A stretch of 29,787 nt of DNA from Alphaproteobacteria bacterium UBA6149 (lineage in GTDB: Bacteria; Pseudomonadota; Alphaproteobacteria; Rickettsiales; UBA998): assembly GCA_002423155.1 (NCBI GenBank), contig DIUV01000040.1, forward strand, positions 1 through 29,787. Reading direction: 5' to 3'. The notes under the pieces are model-generated. The model worked only from the letters and a program-made list of their open reading frames with translations, was not told the origin of the DNA and made no database searches. The position numbers and the translations under genes are program-made. Of the stretch, positions 1 to 8,046 are shown piece after piece. Position 1 is the stretch's first letter. Each line of letters begins with the position of its first letter.

Positions 1-24
1 AAAGTTTAATTGGACAGTAGTGTG

Positions 25-51
25 CCTGCGCAGGAATGACGACGGATAGTA
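25..51. repeat. Decayed half of a palindromic intergenic element
   Basis: The stretch holds the self-complementary CCTGCGCAGG followed by AATGACGACGGAT. This resembles the outer arm of the better preserved palindromic elements at 7105-7157 and 16806-16903, whose arms read GATGACAACGGAT. A second shared motif, TCGGGTAGTGT at 89-99, recurs inverted at 7058-7068 beside the intact element. It is most simply a degenerate copy. No gene is seen in positions 1-184. Confidence 0.35.
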
Positions 52-184
52 CTGATATATAATAAATATTTTATTTAGCAAAAAAGTGTCGGGTAGTGTG
101 GTAAAAATCTACAATGTAAATAGAATTTTAACTATATGCTGTTACTAATGATTTATCGAACGATATTTTATATGGTAAAGAGCT

Positions 185-583
185 GTGCAGGGAACAAAAA
201 AGAAAATTCTTATAGTTGAGGATAATGACCTTAATCTAAAACTATTTCGTGATTTGCTAGGAGCCAATGGTTATGACACCAACGAAACTCGCGAAGGTCA
301 TGAAGCGGTTGAATTGGCACGCAATTTTCGCCCTGATTTAATCTTGATGGACATCCAGTTGCCAGAAATTTCTGGTCTGGAGGTAACTCGTCGGCTTAAA
401 GCGGACGCAGAATTAAAACATATTCCTGTAATTGCGGTTACGGCATTCGCTATGCGTGACGATGAAGAAAAAATCTTGCGTGCGGGCTGTGAAGCGTATA
501 TTTCTAAGCCAATTTCCATTGCTGATTTTTTGAGTGCGGTAAGTCGCTTAGTGGGCGCAAAAAAGCAGCGCATCGAGGCATAA
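185..583 (+). CDS. divK: DivK-type single-domain response regulator
   Basis: This 132-aa protein is a single receiver (REC) domain with no output domain. The acidic pair is E12-D13, the phospho-acceptor is D56 in LILMDIQLPEISG, the switch threonine is T86 and the conserved lysine is K108. The segments LILMDIQLPEISGLEVT and AYISKPIS are highly characteristic of alphaproteobacterial DivK. That protein relays phosphate in the polar PleC/DivJ-DivL-CckA circuit controlling CtrA and the cell cycle. The start is GTG at 185, just before the conserved KKKILIVEDN strand. The stop is one base before pleD, so the two are almost certainly co-transcribed, as in Caulobacter. The phosphorelay role is inferred from family; its kinases are not in this window. 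Confidence 0.93.
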   Translation: MQGTKKKILIVEDNDLNLKLFRDLLGANGYDTNETREGHEAVELARNFRPDLILMDIQLPEISGLEVTRRLKADAELKHIPVIAVTAFAMRDDEEKILRAGCEAYISKPISIADFLSAVSRLVGAKKQRIEA

Positions 584-584
584 T

Positions 585-2003
585 ATGACCGCACTAATAC
601 TAGTTGTAGATGATGTACCTGCCAATGTAAAATTGTTGGAGGCTAAACTTCTGGGCGAATATTATGATGTAATTACCGCGAAAGATGGCTTTGAAGCGAT
701 TGATCAGGCGCGTAAACATAAACCCGATATTATATTATTAGACGTGATGATGCCGGGGATGGATGGGTTTGAAACCTGTCGTCGTTTGAAAGATGATCCC
801 GACACTTCGCATATTCCCGTAGTAATGGTAACTGCACTAAACGAAAAAGCCGATCGGGTAAATGGTTTGGAAGCCGGAGCGGATGATTTTACCACCAAGC
901 CCGTTAATGATGCCGCCCTTTTCGCGCGGATAAAATCTTTGGTGCGTATAAAAGTTTTGATGGATGAAATTCGCCTGCGTGACAAAACAGGTGCGGATAT
1001 GGGGATTATCAGTAATGGCGAAAATAGCTTTACTGCGGATGTTTCGGGCAGCAAAATAATTTTGATTGATGATGATATTGCTCAAGGCAAACATCTTTTT
1101 GATAAACTAAGTGAATATTATACAGTAACTCTGGTTGATAATCCCAGCGAGGTAGAAAGTACTATTGAGCAAAATCGGGGCGCAATTGATTTATTGATTA
1201 TCAGCACACAATTAGCGGATTTTGATGGGCTACGTCTTGCATCACACATGCGCAATATGGATGCCGTACGCAATATCCCCATTATCATGTTAATAGAAGA
1301 AGATGACCAACGCTTGATGCTTAAAGGATTAGATTTAGGTATTAATGATTATTTATTGATGCCGGTCGATTATAATGAAATGTTTGCTCGGGTAAAAACA
1401 CAGATTCGTCGGCGTAAATATCAAGAAATGCTGAAAGCCAATTATCAGGCAAGCATTTCTATGGCGATTACCGACAAATTAACAGGTTTATACAATCGCC
1501 ATTATCTCGATACCCATTTGCAAAACACGGTTACGCAATCTTTACAGACCAAGAAACCCTTATCTTTGCTGATTTTGGATATGGATTTCTTCAAACTAGT
1601 CAATGACACTTATGGGCATGATGTGGGGGATGAAGTATTAAAACAGCTCTCAGGCATGATTATTGATGCTACGCGTAGCTCGGATCTAATCGCCCGTATC
1701 GGCGGAGAAGAATTTATGGTGGTAATGCCCGAAACCGATACTTTGCAAGCTTATGACACCGCAGAACGTATCCGCCGTCGAGTGGAAAACTCGCCTTTTA
1801 AAATATCCCATGCGGATGGATTTATTTCTAAAACTGTTAGTATTGGCGTAAGCACCCTCAATTTACACGGAGATACAGTGGTAGATTTAGCTAAACGTGC
1901 AGATTTATCTCTTTATGATGCAAAACATACAGGACGCAATCGCGTATTGCCACAACCTGCATCCGAACGCCCAGTAGTGGAAAAAGTGGATACGGGGTTT
2001 TAA
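585..2003 (+). CDS. pleD: PleD-type diguanylate cyclase (REC-REC-GGDEF)
   Basis: This 472-aa protein has two receiver domains (about 1-125 and 150-275) and a C-terminal GGDEF domain (about 290-455). REC1 keeps D9-D10 and phospho-acceptor D53 in IILLDVMMPGMDG. REC2 has serine in the equivalent position (LLIISTQLADFDG), so it is a degenerate dimerisation or adaptor domain, as in Caulobacter PleD. The catalytic signature is GGEEF at 373-377. The product-inhibition I-site RxxD (R364-S-S-D367) lies five residues upstream, so feedback inhibition by c-di-GMP is expected. It makes c-di-GMP when REC1 is phosphorylated. It lies one base after divK. Its end is four bases from the convergent ppx end, with no obvious terminator between them. 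Confidence 0.95.
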   Translation: MTALILVVDDVPANVKLLEAKLLGEYYDVITAKDGFEAIDQARKHKPDIILLDVMMPGMDGFETCRRLKDDPDTSHIPVVMVTALNEKADRVNGLEAGADDFTTKPVNDAALFARIKSLVRIKVLMDEIRLRDKTGADMGIISNGENSFTADVSGSKIILIDDDIAQGKHLFDKLSEYYTVTLVDNPSEVESTIEQNRGAIDLLIISTQLADFDGLRLASHMRNMDAVRNIPIIMLIEEDDQRLMLKGLDLGINDYLLMPVDYNEMFARVKTQIRRRKYQEMLKANYQASISMAITDKLTGLYNRHYLDTHLQNTVTQSLQTKKPLSLLILDMDFFKLVNDTYGHDVGDEVLKQLSGMIIDATRSSDLIARIGGEEFMVVMPETDTLQAYDTAERIRRRVENSPFKISHADGFISKTVSIGVSTLNLHGDTVVDLAKRADLSLYDAKHTGRNRVLPQPASERPVVEKVDTGF

Positions 2004-2007
2004 TTTG

Positions 2008-3471
2008 CTAAAACCCTTTCAAAGCCTTGTTCAGTGCATCCAGTTTTTTGCTCATAGATTCGGATAAAGCTAATGCTGGGTCGTCTCCTTCTAGGAGGCA
2101 TTTGTTTTTGTCTAGCCGTGGTTGAGATTTATTTAAAAGTTCTGAGATGCCGCCTGAGAATTCAAAGGCTAAACTCGCGGCAATGCCCATTATTTTGGCG
2201 CGGTGCCATTGTTTTTCGCTGACGATGCGTAACAATATGGTGTCGGGTTTTTTGCGGTAGCGATAGCGATAATAAAGGGCTAATCCTAGCATCACACGCT
2301 CATCATGCGTAATTCCCCAAAGGGCAGATTCTACGATATGACGAAATGCCCAGTCTGCACGAAACTCGTTATGTATGGGAAGGGCGACGTCGCTTAAACT
2401 ACAAAATGCTTGCCGTAATTGTTGTTCTTTAGCCGTCTCGGCGGGAAATAAGGGCGTGAGCCATTTAAATAAACTTTTTGTATAAGATTCATCAAAAGAA
2501 TTTTTGGTGATTCGGGCAATCGAAGCATCTAGCGGGTCAATATTTTGTATTTCTTCTGGTAAATAACTATAAAGCAAACCTTCGCGAATACCTGCGGCAC
2601 TGAAAACTACTTTTTTTGCGCGAATAAAATTGATTATTTCTTCTAATACTATTGCCGTGGGTATCATTGCATCGCTACGATTTTCGGGGATGCCTTTGAA
2701 AGAAACGCGTTTTTTGGAGGGCATTTCGATTAATTTTTGCAAAAATTCTACTAAAGATTCACTGCTTACCGTATAATAGTGTAAAATAGGCAGTGGATAG
2801 CCAGTATATTCGATATATGCTTGCGCTAATCCGCGGAATCCGCCGCCGATTGCATAAAAAATCTCGCCATTATTTTGGGAATATTGCGCTTTAAACCCAG
2901 CATTTTTTAAACAATCTTTTATTGCATTGCGGAGAATTTGTTCATTAGTGCCATGTAAATCCAGCAAGCGCAGCGCACCAAGTGGCAAAGAAATGCGCCC
3001 GCCGACTTCGTTACCATCAATTGCTACTAGCTCTAAGCTGCCGCCGCCCATATCCCCAGCAATGCCACAAGGGTTAGAGATGGAGGCCTGCACGCCTTGG
3101 GCTGCCAATAATGCCTCTTCCTCGCCGGAAATTATGCGAATATTTAATTGATGTTTTGCTTCCATTTGCTGAATAAATTCGGCACCATCCGCCGCATCAC
3201 GCATGGCAGCCGTGGCGATGGCATATAATTTGCCGACTCCCATCATCTGGGCGATATAGGCAAAACGCGCAATACTGGCGGCAGCGGTTTTGCGGGCGTT
3301 TTTGTCTAATTTTTGCTTTTTATCGCTTAAACCTCGCCCTAAACCACATAAAGATTTTTCATTGAATAAAGATACCGGGATACGAGATAGGCTATCATAA
3401 ACTACTAATCGCACCGAGTTTGAGCCTATGTCGATTACTCCGACGAGTGGTTTTTCTTTACTGCTATGCAT
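2008..3471 (-). CDS. ppx: Ppx/GppA exopolyphosphatase family phosphatase
   Basis: This 487-aa protein has the actin/Hsp70-like ATPase fold of the Ppx/GppA family. Its N-terminal phosphate-binding segment is GVIDIGSNSVRLVVYD (about 11-26). The second phosphate loop is GDMGGGSLELV near residue 140, and an EEA-type segment (SGEEEALLAAQG) precedes it. The C-terminal part is helical and HD-like (HDERVMLGLALYYRYR). The family hydrolyses terminal phosphate from polyphosphate and/or pppGpp; which substrate dominates here cannot be read from sequence. It lies downstream of ppk on the same strand with a spacer of about 150 bases, supporting a polyphosphate synthesis/degradation pair. The ATG at 3471 is preceded by a modest AAGG ribosome site. 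Confidence 0.92.
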   Translation of the reverse strand: MHSSKEKPLVGVIDIGSNSVRLVVYDSLSRIPVSLFNEKSLCGLGRGLSDKKQKLDKNARKTAAASIARFAYIAQMMGVGKLYAIATAAMRDAADGAEFIQQMEAKHQLNIRIISGEEEALLAAQGVQASISNPCGIAGDMGGGSLELVAIDGNEVGGRISLPLGALRLLDLHGTNEQILRNAIKDCLKNAGFKAQYSQNNGEIFYAIGGGFRGLAQAYIEYTGYPLPILHYYTVSSESLVEFLQKLIEMPSKKRVSFKGIPENRSDAMIPTAIVLEEIINFIRAKKVVFSAAGIREGLLYSYLPEEIQNIDPLDASIARITKNSFDESYTKSLFKWLTPLFPAETAKEQQLRQAFCSLSDVALPIHNEFRADWAFRHIVESALWGITHDERVMLGLALYYRYRYRKKPDTILLRIVSEKQWHRAKIMGIAASLAFEFSGGISELLNKSQPRLDKNKCLLEGDDPALALSESMSKKLDALNKALKGF

Positions 3472-3618
3472 TAGACTTAACCTTAAACTAATTGTGTGCT
3501 ACGCATCTGCGCCGTTTTTTCTTCTTCATAATCTTCTACAAAGCCGCTACGCTGTGGTGATTCATCAGAAAGAAACAGCTTAAGCGCAATCACTACAATT
3601 AGTTTATGGTTAAGTCTA

Positions 3619-5778
3619 TTACTTGTTATCCAATAATTTAATTTTCTTGGCGCTGCGCAAAGCCTTGCCGCGCCCAGACAGGCTGGGATTTTGCATAAAA
3701 TAATCATGCGCCGAAAATTCTTTGCCAACAATTTTTGTACGCACATAATTACCATCTGATTGTAGCTCCCAACTACTCAGATTATCTTTTAAATTCGCTA
3801 CCATAATTTGGTCTAATATCTGCGCATGTACAGTGGGATTTTTAATCGGAACCATAATTTCCACCCGGCGATCAAAATTACGCATCATCCAATCCGCCGA
3901 AGAAATATATAATTTTGCTTCCGGTGAAGGAATGCCCTGACCTGCGCCAAAACAAAAAATCCGCGCATGTTCCAAAAACCGCCCGACAATACTTTTTACG
4001 CGGATATTTTCTGATAAACCTTTAACTTGTGGGCGCAAACAGCAAATGCCGCGAATTACTAAATCAATTTGCACCCCTGCTTGTGAGGCTACATAAAGCG
4101 CATCAATTATAGTTTCATCCACCAAAGCATTCATTTTTGCCCAGATTGCTGCCGGTCTTCCTGCTTGGGCATGGGCAATTTCTTCGGATATTTTAGCTAA
4201 TAATGCTTGGCGTAAATTTACGGGGGCGGCGATTATTTCGGCAAATTGATCGGGCGCGGCGTAGCCAGTTATATAATTAAACAAATACATAGCATCTTTG
4301 CACAATGCCGCATCACAGGTGAAAAAGGAAATATCGGTATATATTTTAGCCGTAATCGGGTGATAATTGCCGGTGCCAAAATGGGCGTAAGAACATAAAT
4401 TACCTTCTTCACGGCGCACTACTAAAGACATTTTAGCATGGGTTTTTAACTTCACAAAACCATAAACCACTTGTACGCCTGCACGTTCTAAATCGCGTGC
4501 CCATTTAATGTTAGCTTCTTCATCAAAGCGCGCTTTTAATTCTACTAAAGCGGTAACTGATTTACCCGCTTCTGCCGCTTCAATCAAGGCGCTGACGATG
4601 GGGGAATCCTTGCTGGTACGATAAAGAGTTTGTTTGATGGAAACCACATCCGCATCATGCGCGGCTTGCCGTAAAAATTGCACTACTACATCAAAATCTT
4701 CAAAAGGATGATGCACCACAATATCTTTGGCACGAATGGCGGCAAAACAATCGCCATCATAATCACGAATGCGCTCAGGAAAACGCACATTGAATGAGGG
4801 GAATTTTAATTCTGGTCGCGCACAATTATAAATCTCCGCAATTTGATTAAGCGCAACCATTTGGGCAACTTCTAGCACATCTTCGGTTTTTGCTTGTGCT
4901 TGGCGCACAAATAAATCGCGCAAATGTTCTAACACGGGGGCATTTGCCTCAATATGGACAATTTCTCCTAAGCGGCGTTGTTTGAGTGCGGTTTCATAAT
5001 GCAGAATTAAATCATCCGCTTCATCGGAAATTTCTAAATCACTATCGCGGATAATACGGAAAATTTCCGAATTTTTTAACTGAAAACGAGGAAATAAGGC
5101 ACTGAAAAATAATTTTATTAAATCTTCCAACAAAATAAAACGGCAAGAATGCTCCCCTATTTTAACAAAACGGGGTAATTTGGGGGGCAAAGGCAAAATT
5201 GCTAATTGTTGACGTTTGCTATTATCCACATGCTCTAATTCAAATAATAATGCGCAGCCAAGATTGGGCAAATGTGGGAAAGGATGCGCAGTGTCAAGGG
5301 CAATGGGAGTGAGGGCCGGGAAAATATTTTGTTCAAATTCCTGCTGGAGAATGATTTTTTCTTCCGCACTGATTGCTTCTGCCCCGATAATATTAATATC
5401 CTGCGCACTCAATTCCTGACGAATTTGCTGCCAGCAATTTTGTTGGATTTCTACTAAATTAGTGATTTCCTTGGCAATTTCATCTAATTGTTGCTGTGTA
5501 GTGCGCCCATCTGCTGATAAAATATCTATATTATTCGCTAACTGGTCTTTTAAACCGGCTACGCGAACCATAATAAATTCATCTAAATTCGAGGAGGAAA
5601 TCGACAAAAATTTCAAGCGCTCCAATAAAGGATTGCTCAACCGCAAAGCCTCTTGTACCACCCGATGATTAAACGCCAGCCAGGAAAGCTCACGATTTAT
5701 AAAACGAGTTGGGCTGCGGGTTGGGCTAGTAGTTAAATCTGCTTGGGGCTCTGAAAAGCTTTGTTTTTTAATCGACAT
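3619..5778 (-). CDS. ppk: Polyphosphate kinase 1
   Basis: This 719-aa, full-length PPK1 reversibly transfers the gamma-phosphate of ATP onto polyphosphate. The N-terminal domain opens with NRELSWLAFNHRVVQEA, then SSSNLDEFIMVRVAGL. The two catalytic-domain histidines match the family: H447 in KTHAKMSLVVRR (the autophosphorylated residue) and H604 in FLEHARIFCF. The C-terminal segment MMRNFDRRVEIMVPI and the ending NPSLSGRGKAL are also typical. A good ribosome site (AAGGA) precedes the ATG at 5778. It is divergent from aat across 68 bases and upstream of ppx on the same strand. No truncation is seen. The short frame in the ppk-ppx gap is not convincing as a gene. Confidence 0.97.
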   Translation of the reverse strand: MSIKKQSFSEPQADLTTSPTRSPTRFINRELSWLAFNHRVVQEALRLSNPLLERLKFLSISSSNLDEFIMVRVAGLKDQLANNIDILSADGRTTQQQLDEIAKEITNLVEIQQNCWQQIRQELSAQDINIIGAEAISAEEKIILQQEFEQNIFPALTPIALDTAHPFPHLPNLGCALLFELEHVDNSKRQQLAILPLPPKLPRFVKIGEHSCRFILLEDLIKLFFSALFPRFQLKNSEIFRIIRDSDLEISDEADDLILHYETALKQRRLGEIVHIEANAPVLEHLRDLFVRQAQAKTEDVLEVAQMVALNQIAEIYNCARPELKFPSFNVRFPERIRDYDGDCFAAIRAKDIVVHHPFEDFDVVVQFLRQAAHDADVVSIKQTLYRTSKDSPIVSALIEAAEAGKSVTALVELKARFDEEANIKWARDLERAGVQVVYGFVKLKTHAKMSLVVRREEGNLCSYAHFGTGNYHPITAKIYTDISFFTCDAALCKDAMYLFNYITGYAAPDQFAEIIAAPVNLRQALLAKISEEIAHAQAGRPAAIWAKMNALVDETIIDALYVASQAGVQIDLVIRGICCLRPQVKGLSENIRVKSIVGRFLEHARIFCFGAGQGIPSPEAKLYISSADWMMRNFDRRVEIMVPIKNPTVHAQILDQIMVANLKDNLSSWELQSDGNYVRTKIVGKEFSAHDYFMQNPSLSGRGKALRSAKKIKLLDNK

Positions 5779-5846
5779 TATCTTATATTTCCTTGATTAT
5801 TGTGCCCATTTATACAACATAATTAGTAAAAAAACTCCTTATATTA

Positions 5847-6416
5847 ATGATAGATATCGAAAATCTTTTGGCAGCTTACTCTCAAGGTTATTTTCCTATG
5901 GCGCAGGGTCGTTGGGGAAAGGAAATTCACTGGTATAGCCCAGATCAACGCGGCATAATTCCGCTGGATGATTTTCATGTGCCGCGCAGCTTGCAAAAAC
6001 AGCTAAAAAACTTTTCCGTGAGTTTTGATCAAGTTTTTCCGCAAGTAATCACTGCCTGCGCCGAGGCACCGCGCCGTGCAGAAGGCGGAAACTGGATTAA
6101 TGACGAAATCATTGAAACTTATATAAAATTATGGAAACAGGGATTCGGGCATAGTGTGGAAATCTGGCAAGATAATCAACTAGTCGGCGGATTATATGGC
6201 GTTGCCTTGGGGCGTGCTTTTTTTGGTGAAAGTATGTTTTCGTCGGTGCCCAATGCTAGCCGAGTAGCGCTGGTGCATTTAGTTGATTTGCTGAAAAATA
6301 ATGGTTATGAGCTGCTGGATACGCAATATATCAATCCGCATTTAGTGCAATTTGGCACGATAGAAATTCCGCGCTCAGAATATTTGCGGCGTTTAGAGGC
6401 GGCTTTGCGTGTATAA
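5847..6416 (+). CDS. aat: Leucyl/phenylalanyl-tRNA--protein transferase
   Basis: This 189-aa protein adds Leu or Phe from aminoacyl-tRNA to proteins bearing N-terminal Arg or Lys, creating an N-degron. Diagnostic segments are LLAAYSQGYFPMA at the N-terminus, WYSPDQRGIIPLD, the central GGLYGVALGRAFFGESMFS, and the closing DTQYINPHLVQFGTIEIPR. It is somewhat shorter than E. coli Aat (about 234 aa), mainly at the two ends. The product would be recognised by ClpS and degraded by ClpAP, and both clpS and clpA are present about 11 kb away in this window. The ATG at 5847 has no strong Shine-Dalgarno sequence, but the conserved N-terminus fixes the start closely. Confidence 0.95.
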   Translation: MIDIENLLAAYSQGYFPMAQGRWGKEIHWYSPDQRGIIPLDDFHVPRSLQKQLKNFSVSFDQVFPQVITACAEAPRRAEGGNWINDEIIETYIKLWKQGFGHSVEIWQDNQLVGGLYGVALGRAFFGESMFSSVPNASRVALVHLVDLLKNNGYELLDTQYINPHLVQFGTIEIPRSEYLRRLEAALRV

Positions 6417-6457
6417 CGTTAAGCCTAGCGACACATAAAAAGTCAACTAAATTTAGC

Positions 6458-6485
6458 TTGAAGGAGTATTTATGTAAGCTATAAT
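6458..6485 (+). promoter_or_regulatory. Sigma-70-type promoter of the 17 kDa lipoprotein gene
   Basis: TTGAAG (6458-6463), a 16-base spacer and a perfect TATAAT (6480-6485) lie 41 bases upstream of the ATG at 6526. The predicted start of transcription is near 6492, leaving a short leader with the ribosome site TGGAG at 6513-6517. The spacer includes a start-stop pair, ATGTAA, behind GAAGGAG (see findings). Confidence 0.65.
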
Positions 6486-6525
6486 CCGCGCTGAACTTTA
6501 AAAACATTTAACTGGAGTTATTTTT

Positions 6526-7032
6526 ATGAGAATTTCTAAATTGGTCGCTATTTCTGCTGCTTGTTTTTATCTTTCTGCTTGTGCGCAACAAGGTGGATAT
6601 AATGGTGGGGCGAGTAATACAGGCGTAAGCAAAGAAAGTATTGGTACTTTATTGGGTGCAGGTGGTGGTGCATTGCTTGGTTCACAAGTTGGCAAAGGCA
6701 AAGGTCAGTTGGTGGGCGTGGCAATTGGTACTTTATTGGGCGCGGGCATTGGTAATTCTATTGGTGCATCTATGGATAAAGTGGATCAACAACAACATCA
6801 GCAAACTTTTGTTCGGGCGATGGAAAATAACCAACCAGGGCAGGCTTTGCCATGGCAGAACCAACAATCTGGTCACTCGGGTTCGGTTACTCCTTCGGCT
6901 TATTATCAAGCGCCAAGTGGTGAATATTGCCGCGAATTTACCCAAACCATCAATGTGGGTGGTCAGCGTCAACAGGGTGTAGGTCGCGCTTGCCGTCAGC
7001 CTGATGGTACATGGCAGATTGTTTCACAATAA
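6526..7032 (+). CDS. 17 kDa surface-antigen family outer-membrane lipoprotein (glycine zipper)
   Basis: This 168-aa protein begins with a lipoprotein signal peptide, MRISKLVAISAACFYLSAC. The lipobox L16-S17-A18-C19 implies lipidation on C19 after cleavage. Residues about 43-85 form a glycine-zipper double hairpin (TLLGAGGGALLGSQVG, then TLLGAGIGNSIGASMD). A Gln-rich linker follows, then the C-terminal surface-antigen domain with YCREFTQTINVGG and GRACRQPDGTWQIV. This is the architecture of the Rickettsia 17 kDa antigen and many alphaproteobacterial relatives; the exact cellular role is unknown. It is expressed from its own promoter at 6458-6485. The palindromic element downstream may act as its transcription end. 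Confidence 0.9.
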   Translation: MRISKLVAISAACFYLSACAQQGGYNGGASNTGVSKESIGTLLGAGGGALLGSQVGKGKGQLVGVAIGTLLGAGIGNSIGASMDKVDQQQHQQTFVRAMENNQPGQALPWQNQQSGHSGSVTPSAYYQAPSGEYCREFTQTINVGGQRQQGVGRACRQPDGTWQIVSQ

Positions 7033-7104
7033 TTTTAACTTGATTTTAGCCGCTGTAACACTACCCGATATTTTTTCAAACCAAACAAAATATTATTATA
7101 TTTA

Positions 7105-7157
7105 AAAACTCTTCATTGTCATCCCCGCACAAGGCGGGGATGACAATGAAGAGTTTT
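7105..7157. repeat. Solo palindromic intergenic element (24-bp perfect stem)
   Basis: Positions 7105-7128 and 7134-7157 are perfect 24-base inverted repeats around a 5-base loop (ACAAG). The core is GTCATCCCCGC / GCGGGGATGAC, shared with the composite elements at 15651-15756 and 16806-16903. Pairing resumes beyond one mismatch with TTT/AAA. Outer motifs ACACTACCCGA (7058-7068) and AGTGTCTGTTAGTGTG (7161-7176) are partly inverted copies of each other, so the whole unit may span about 7050-7180. It separates the lipoprotein gene from fabI and would form a very stable RNA hairpin, though it lacks a clean T-tract. Confidence 0.8.
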
Positions 7158-7239
7158 AAAAGTGTCTGTTAGTGTGAGCCATTATTTTGCAATTATATAG
7201 CGGCTAAATAATTTTATAAGAAATAACAAAGGAAGTCTA

Positions 7240-8046
7240 ATGCAAGGAAACTTAATGCAAGGTAAGCGCGTGCTGATAATGGGCGTGGCTAATGATAAAT
7301 CAATCGCTTGGGGGATTGCGCAGGCTTTGCATGAACAAGGCGCGGAACTGGGCTTTACTTTTCAAGGTGAAGCGTTAGAAAAACGCGTGCGCCCCTTGGC
7401 TGCCAGCATTGGTGCCGAATTAGTGCTTCCTTGCGATGTTACCGACGCTGCTAGTATGGATGCGGTTTTTGCAGAGATTGAGCAAAAATGGGGCAAGCTG
7501 GATGGTCTAGTACACGCGATTGCTTTTGCTGATAAAAACGAATTAAAAGGCAAATATTGCGACACTAGCGCCGAAAATTTTGCACTTTCCATGAATATTT
7601 CCTGCTATTCCTTCACTGCGCTTGCTCGCCGCGCTTATCCCTTGATGAAAGATGGTGGTAGCTTAGTAACCTTAACTTATCTCGGTGCGGAGCGCGTAAT
7701 GCCGCATTATAATGTTATGGGGGTTGCTAAAGCTGCTTTGGAAACTAGCGTACGTTATTTGGCCATGGATTTGGGCGAGTTTAACATTCGGGTTAATGCT
7801 ATTTCGGCTGGACCAATTAAAACACTGGCTGCTTCGGGCATTGGTGATTTCCGTTATATTTTAAAATGGAATGAGCTAAATTCACCTTTAGGACGCAACA
7901 CCACTATCGAAGAAGTGGGCGGTTCGGCCGTTTATCTACTTTCCGACTTGGGACGTGGCACTACGGGTGAAGTTTTACATGTGGATTCGGGATATCATGT
8001 GGTGGGAATGAAACGCGCAGATGCGCCTGATATTGCGGTTAGTTAA
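7240..8046 (+). CDS. fabI: Enoyl-[acyl-carrier-protein] reductase (NADH), FabI type
   Basis: This 268-aa short-chain dehydrogenase-like enzyme reduces enoyl-ACP in the last step of each fatty-acid elongation cycle. The NADH-binding segment is IMGVANDKSIAWGIAQAL near the N-terminus. The catalytic pair has the FabI spacing Y157-x6-K164 (YNVMGVAK), with the second tyrosine in TYLGAERVMP upstream. ISAGPIKTLAASGI is the substrate-loop region. Two in-frame ATGs (7240 and 7255) each follow an AAGGAA ribosome site inside a near-duplicated sequence, so the start is uncertain by five residues; 7240 has the better spacing. The stop codon abuts the TTG of aroC, implying translational coupling. Confidence 0.96.
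   Translation: MQGNLMQGKRVLIMGVANDKSIAWGIAQALHEQGAELGFTFQGEALEKRVRPLAASIGAELVLPCDVTDAASMDAVFAEIEQKWGKLDGLVHAIAFADKNELKGKYCDTSAENFALSMNISCYSFTALARRAYPLMKDGGSLVTLTYLGAERVMPHYNVMGVAKAALETSVRYLAMDLGEFNIRVNAISAGPIKTLAASGIGDFRYILKWNELNSPLGRNTTIEEVGGSAVYLLSDLGRGTTGEVLHVDSGYHVVGMKRADAPDIAVS

Noticed and set aside
3483..3755. Minus-strand open frame overlapping the 3' end of ppk, with a tail (YEEEKTAQMRSTQLV) in the ppk-ppx gap
   Set aside because: Most of it is an alternate frame of ppk, and the gap portion has no ribosome site or ATG. A peptide from a GTG inside the gap is possible but unsupported.
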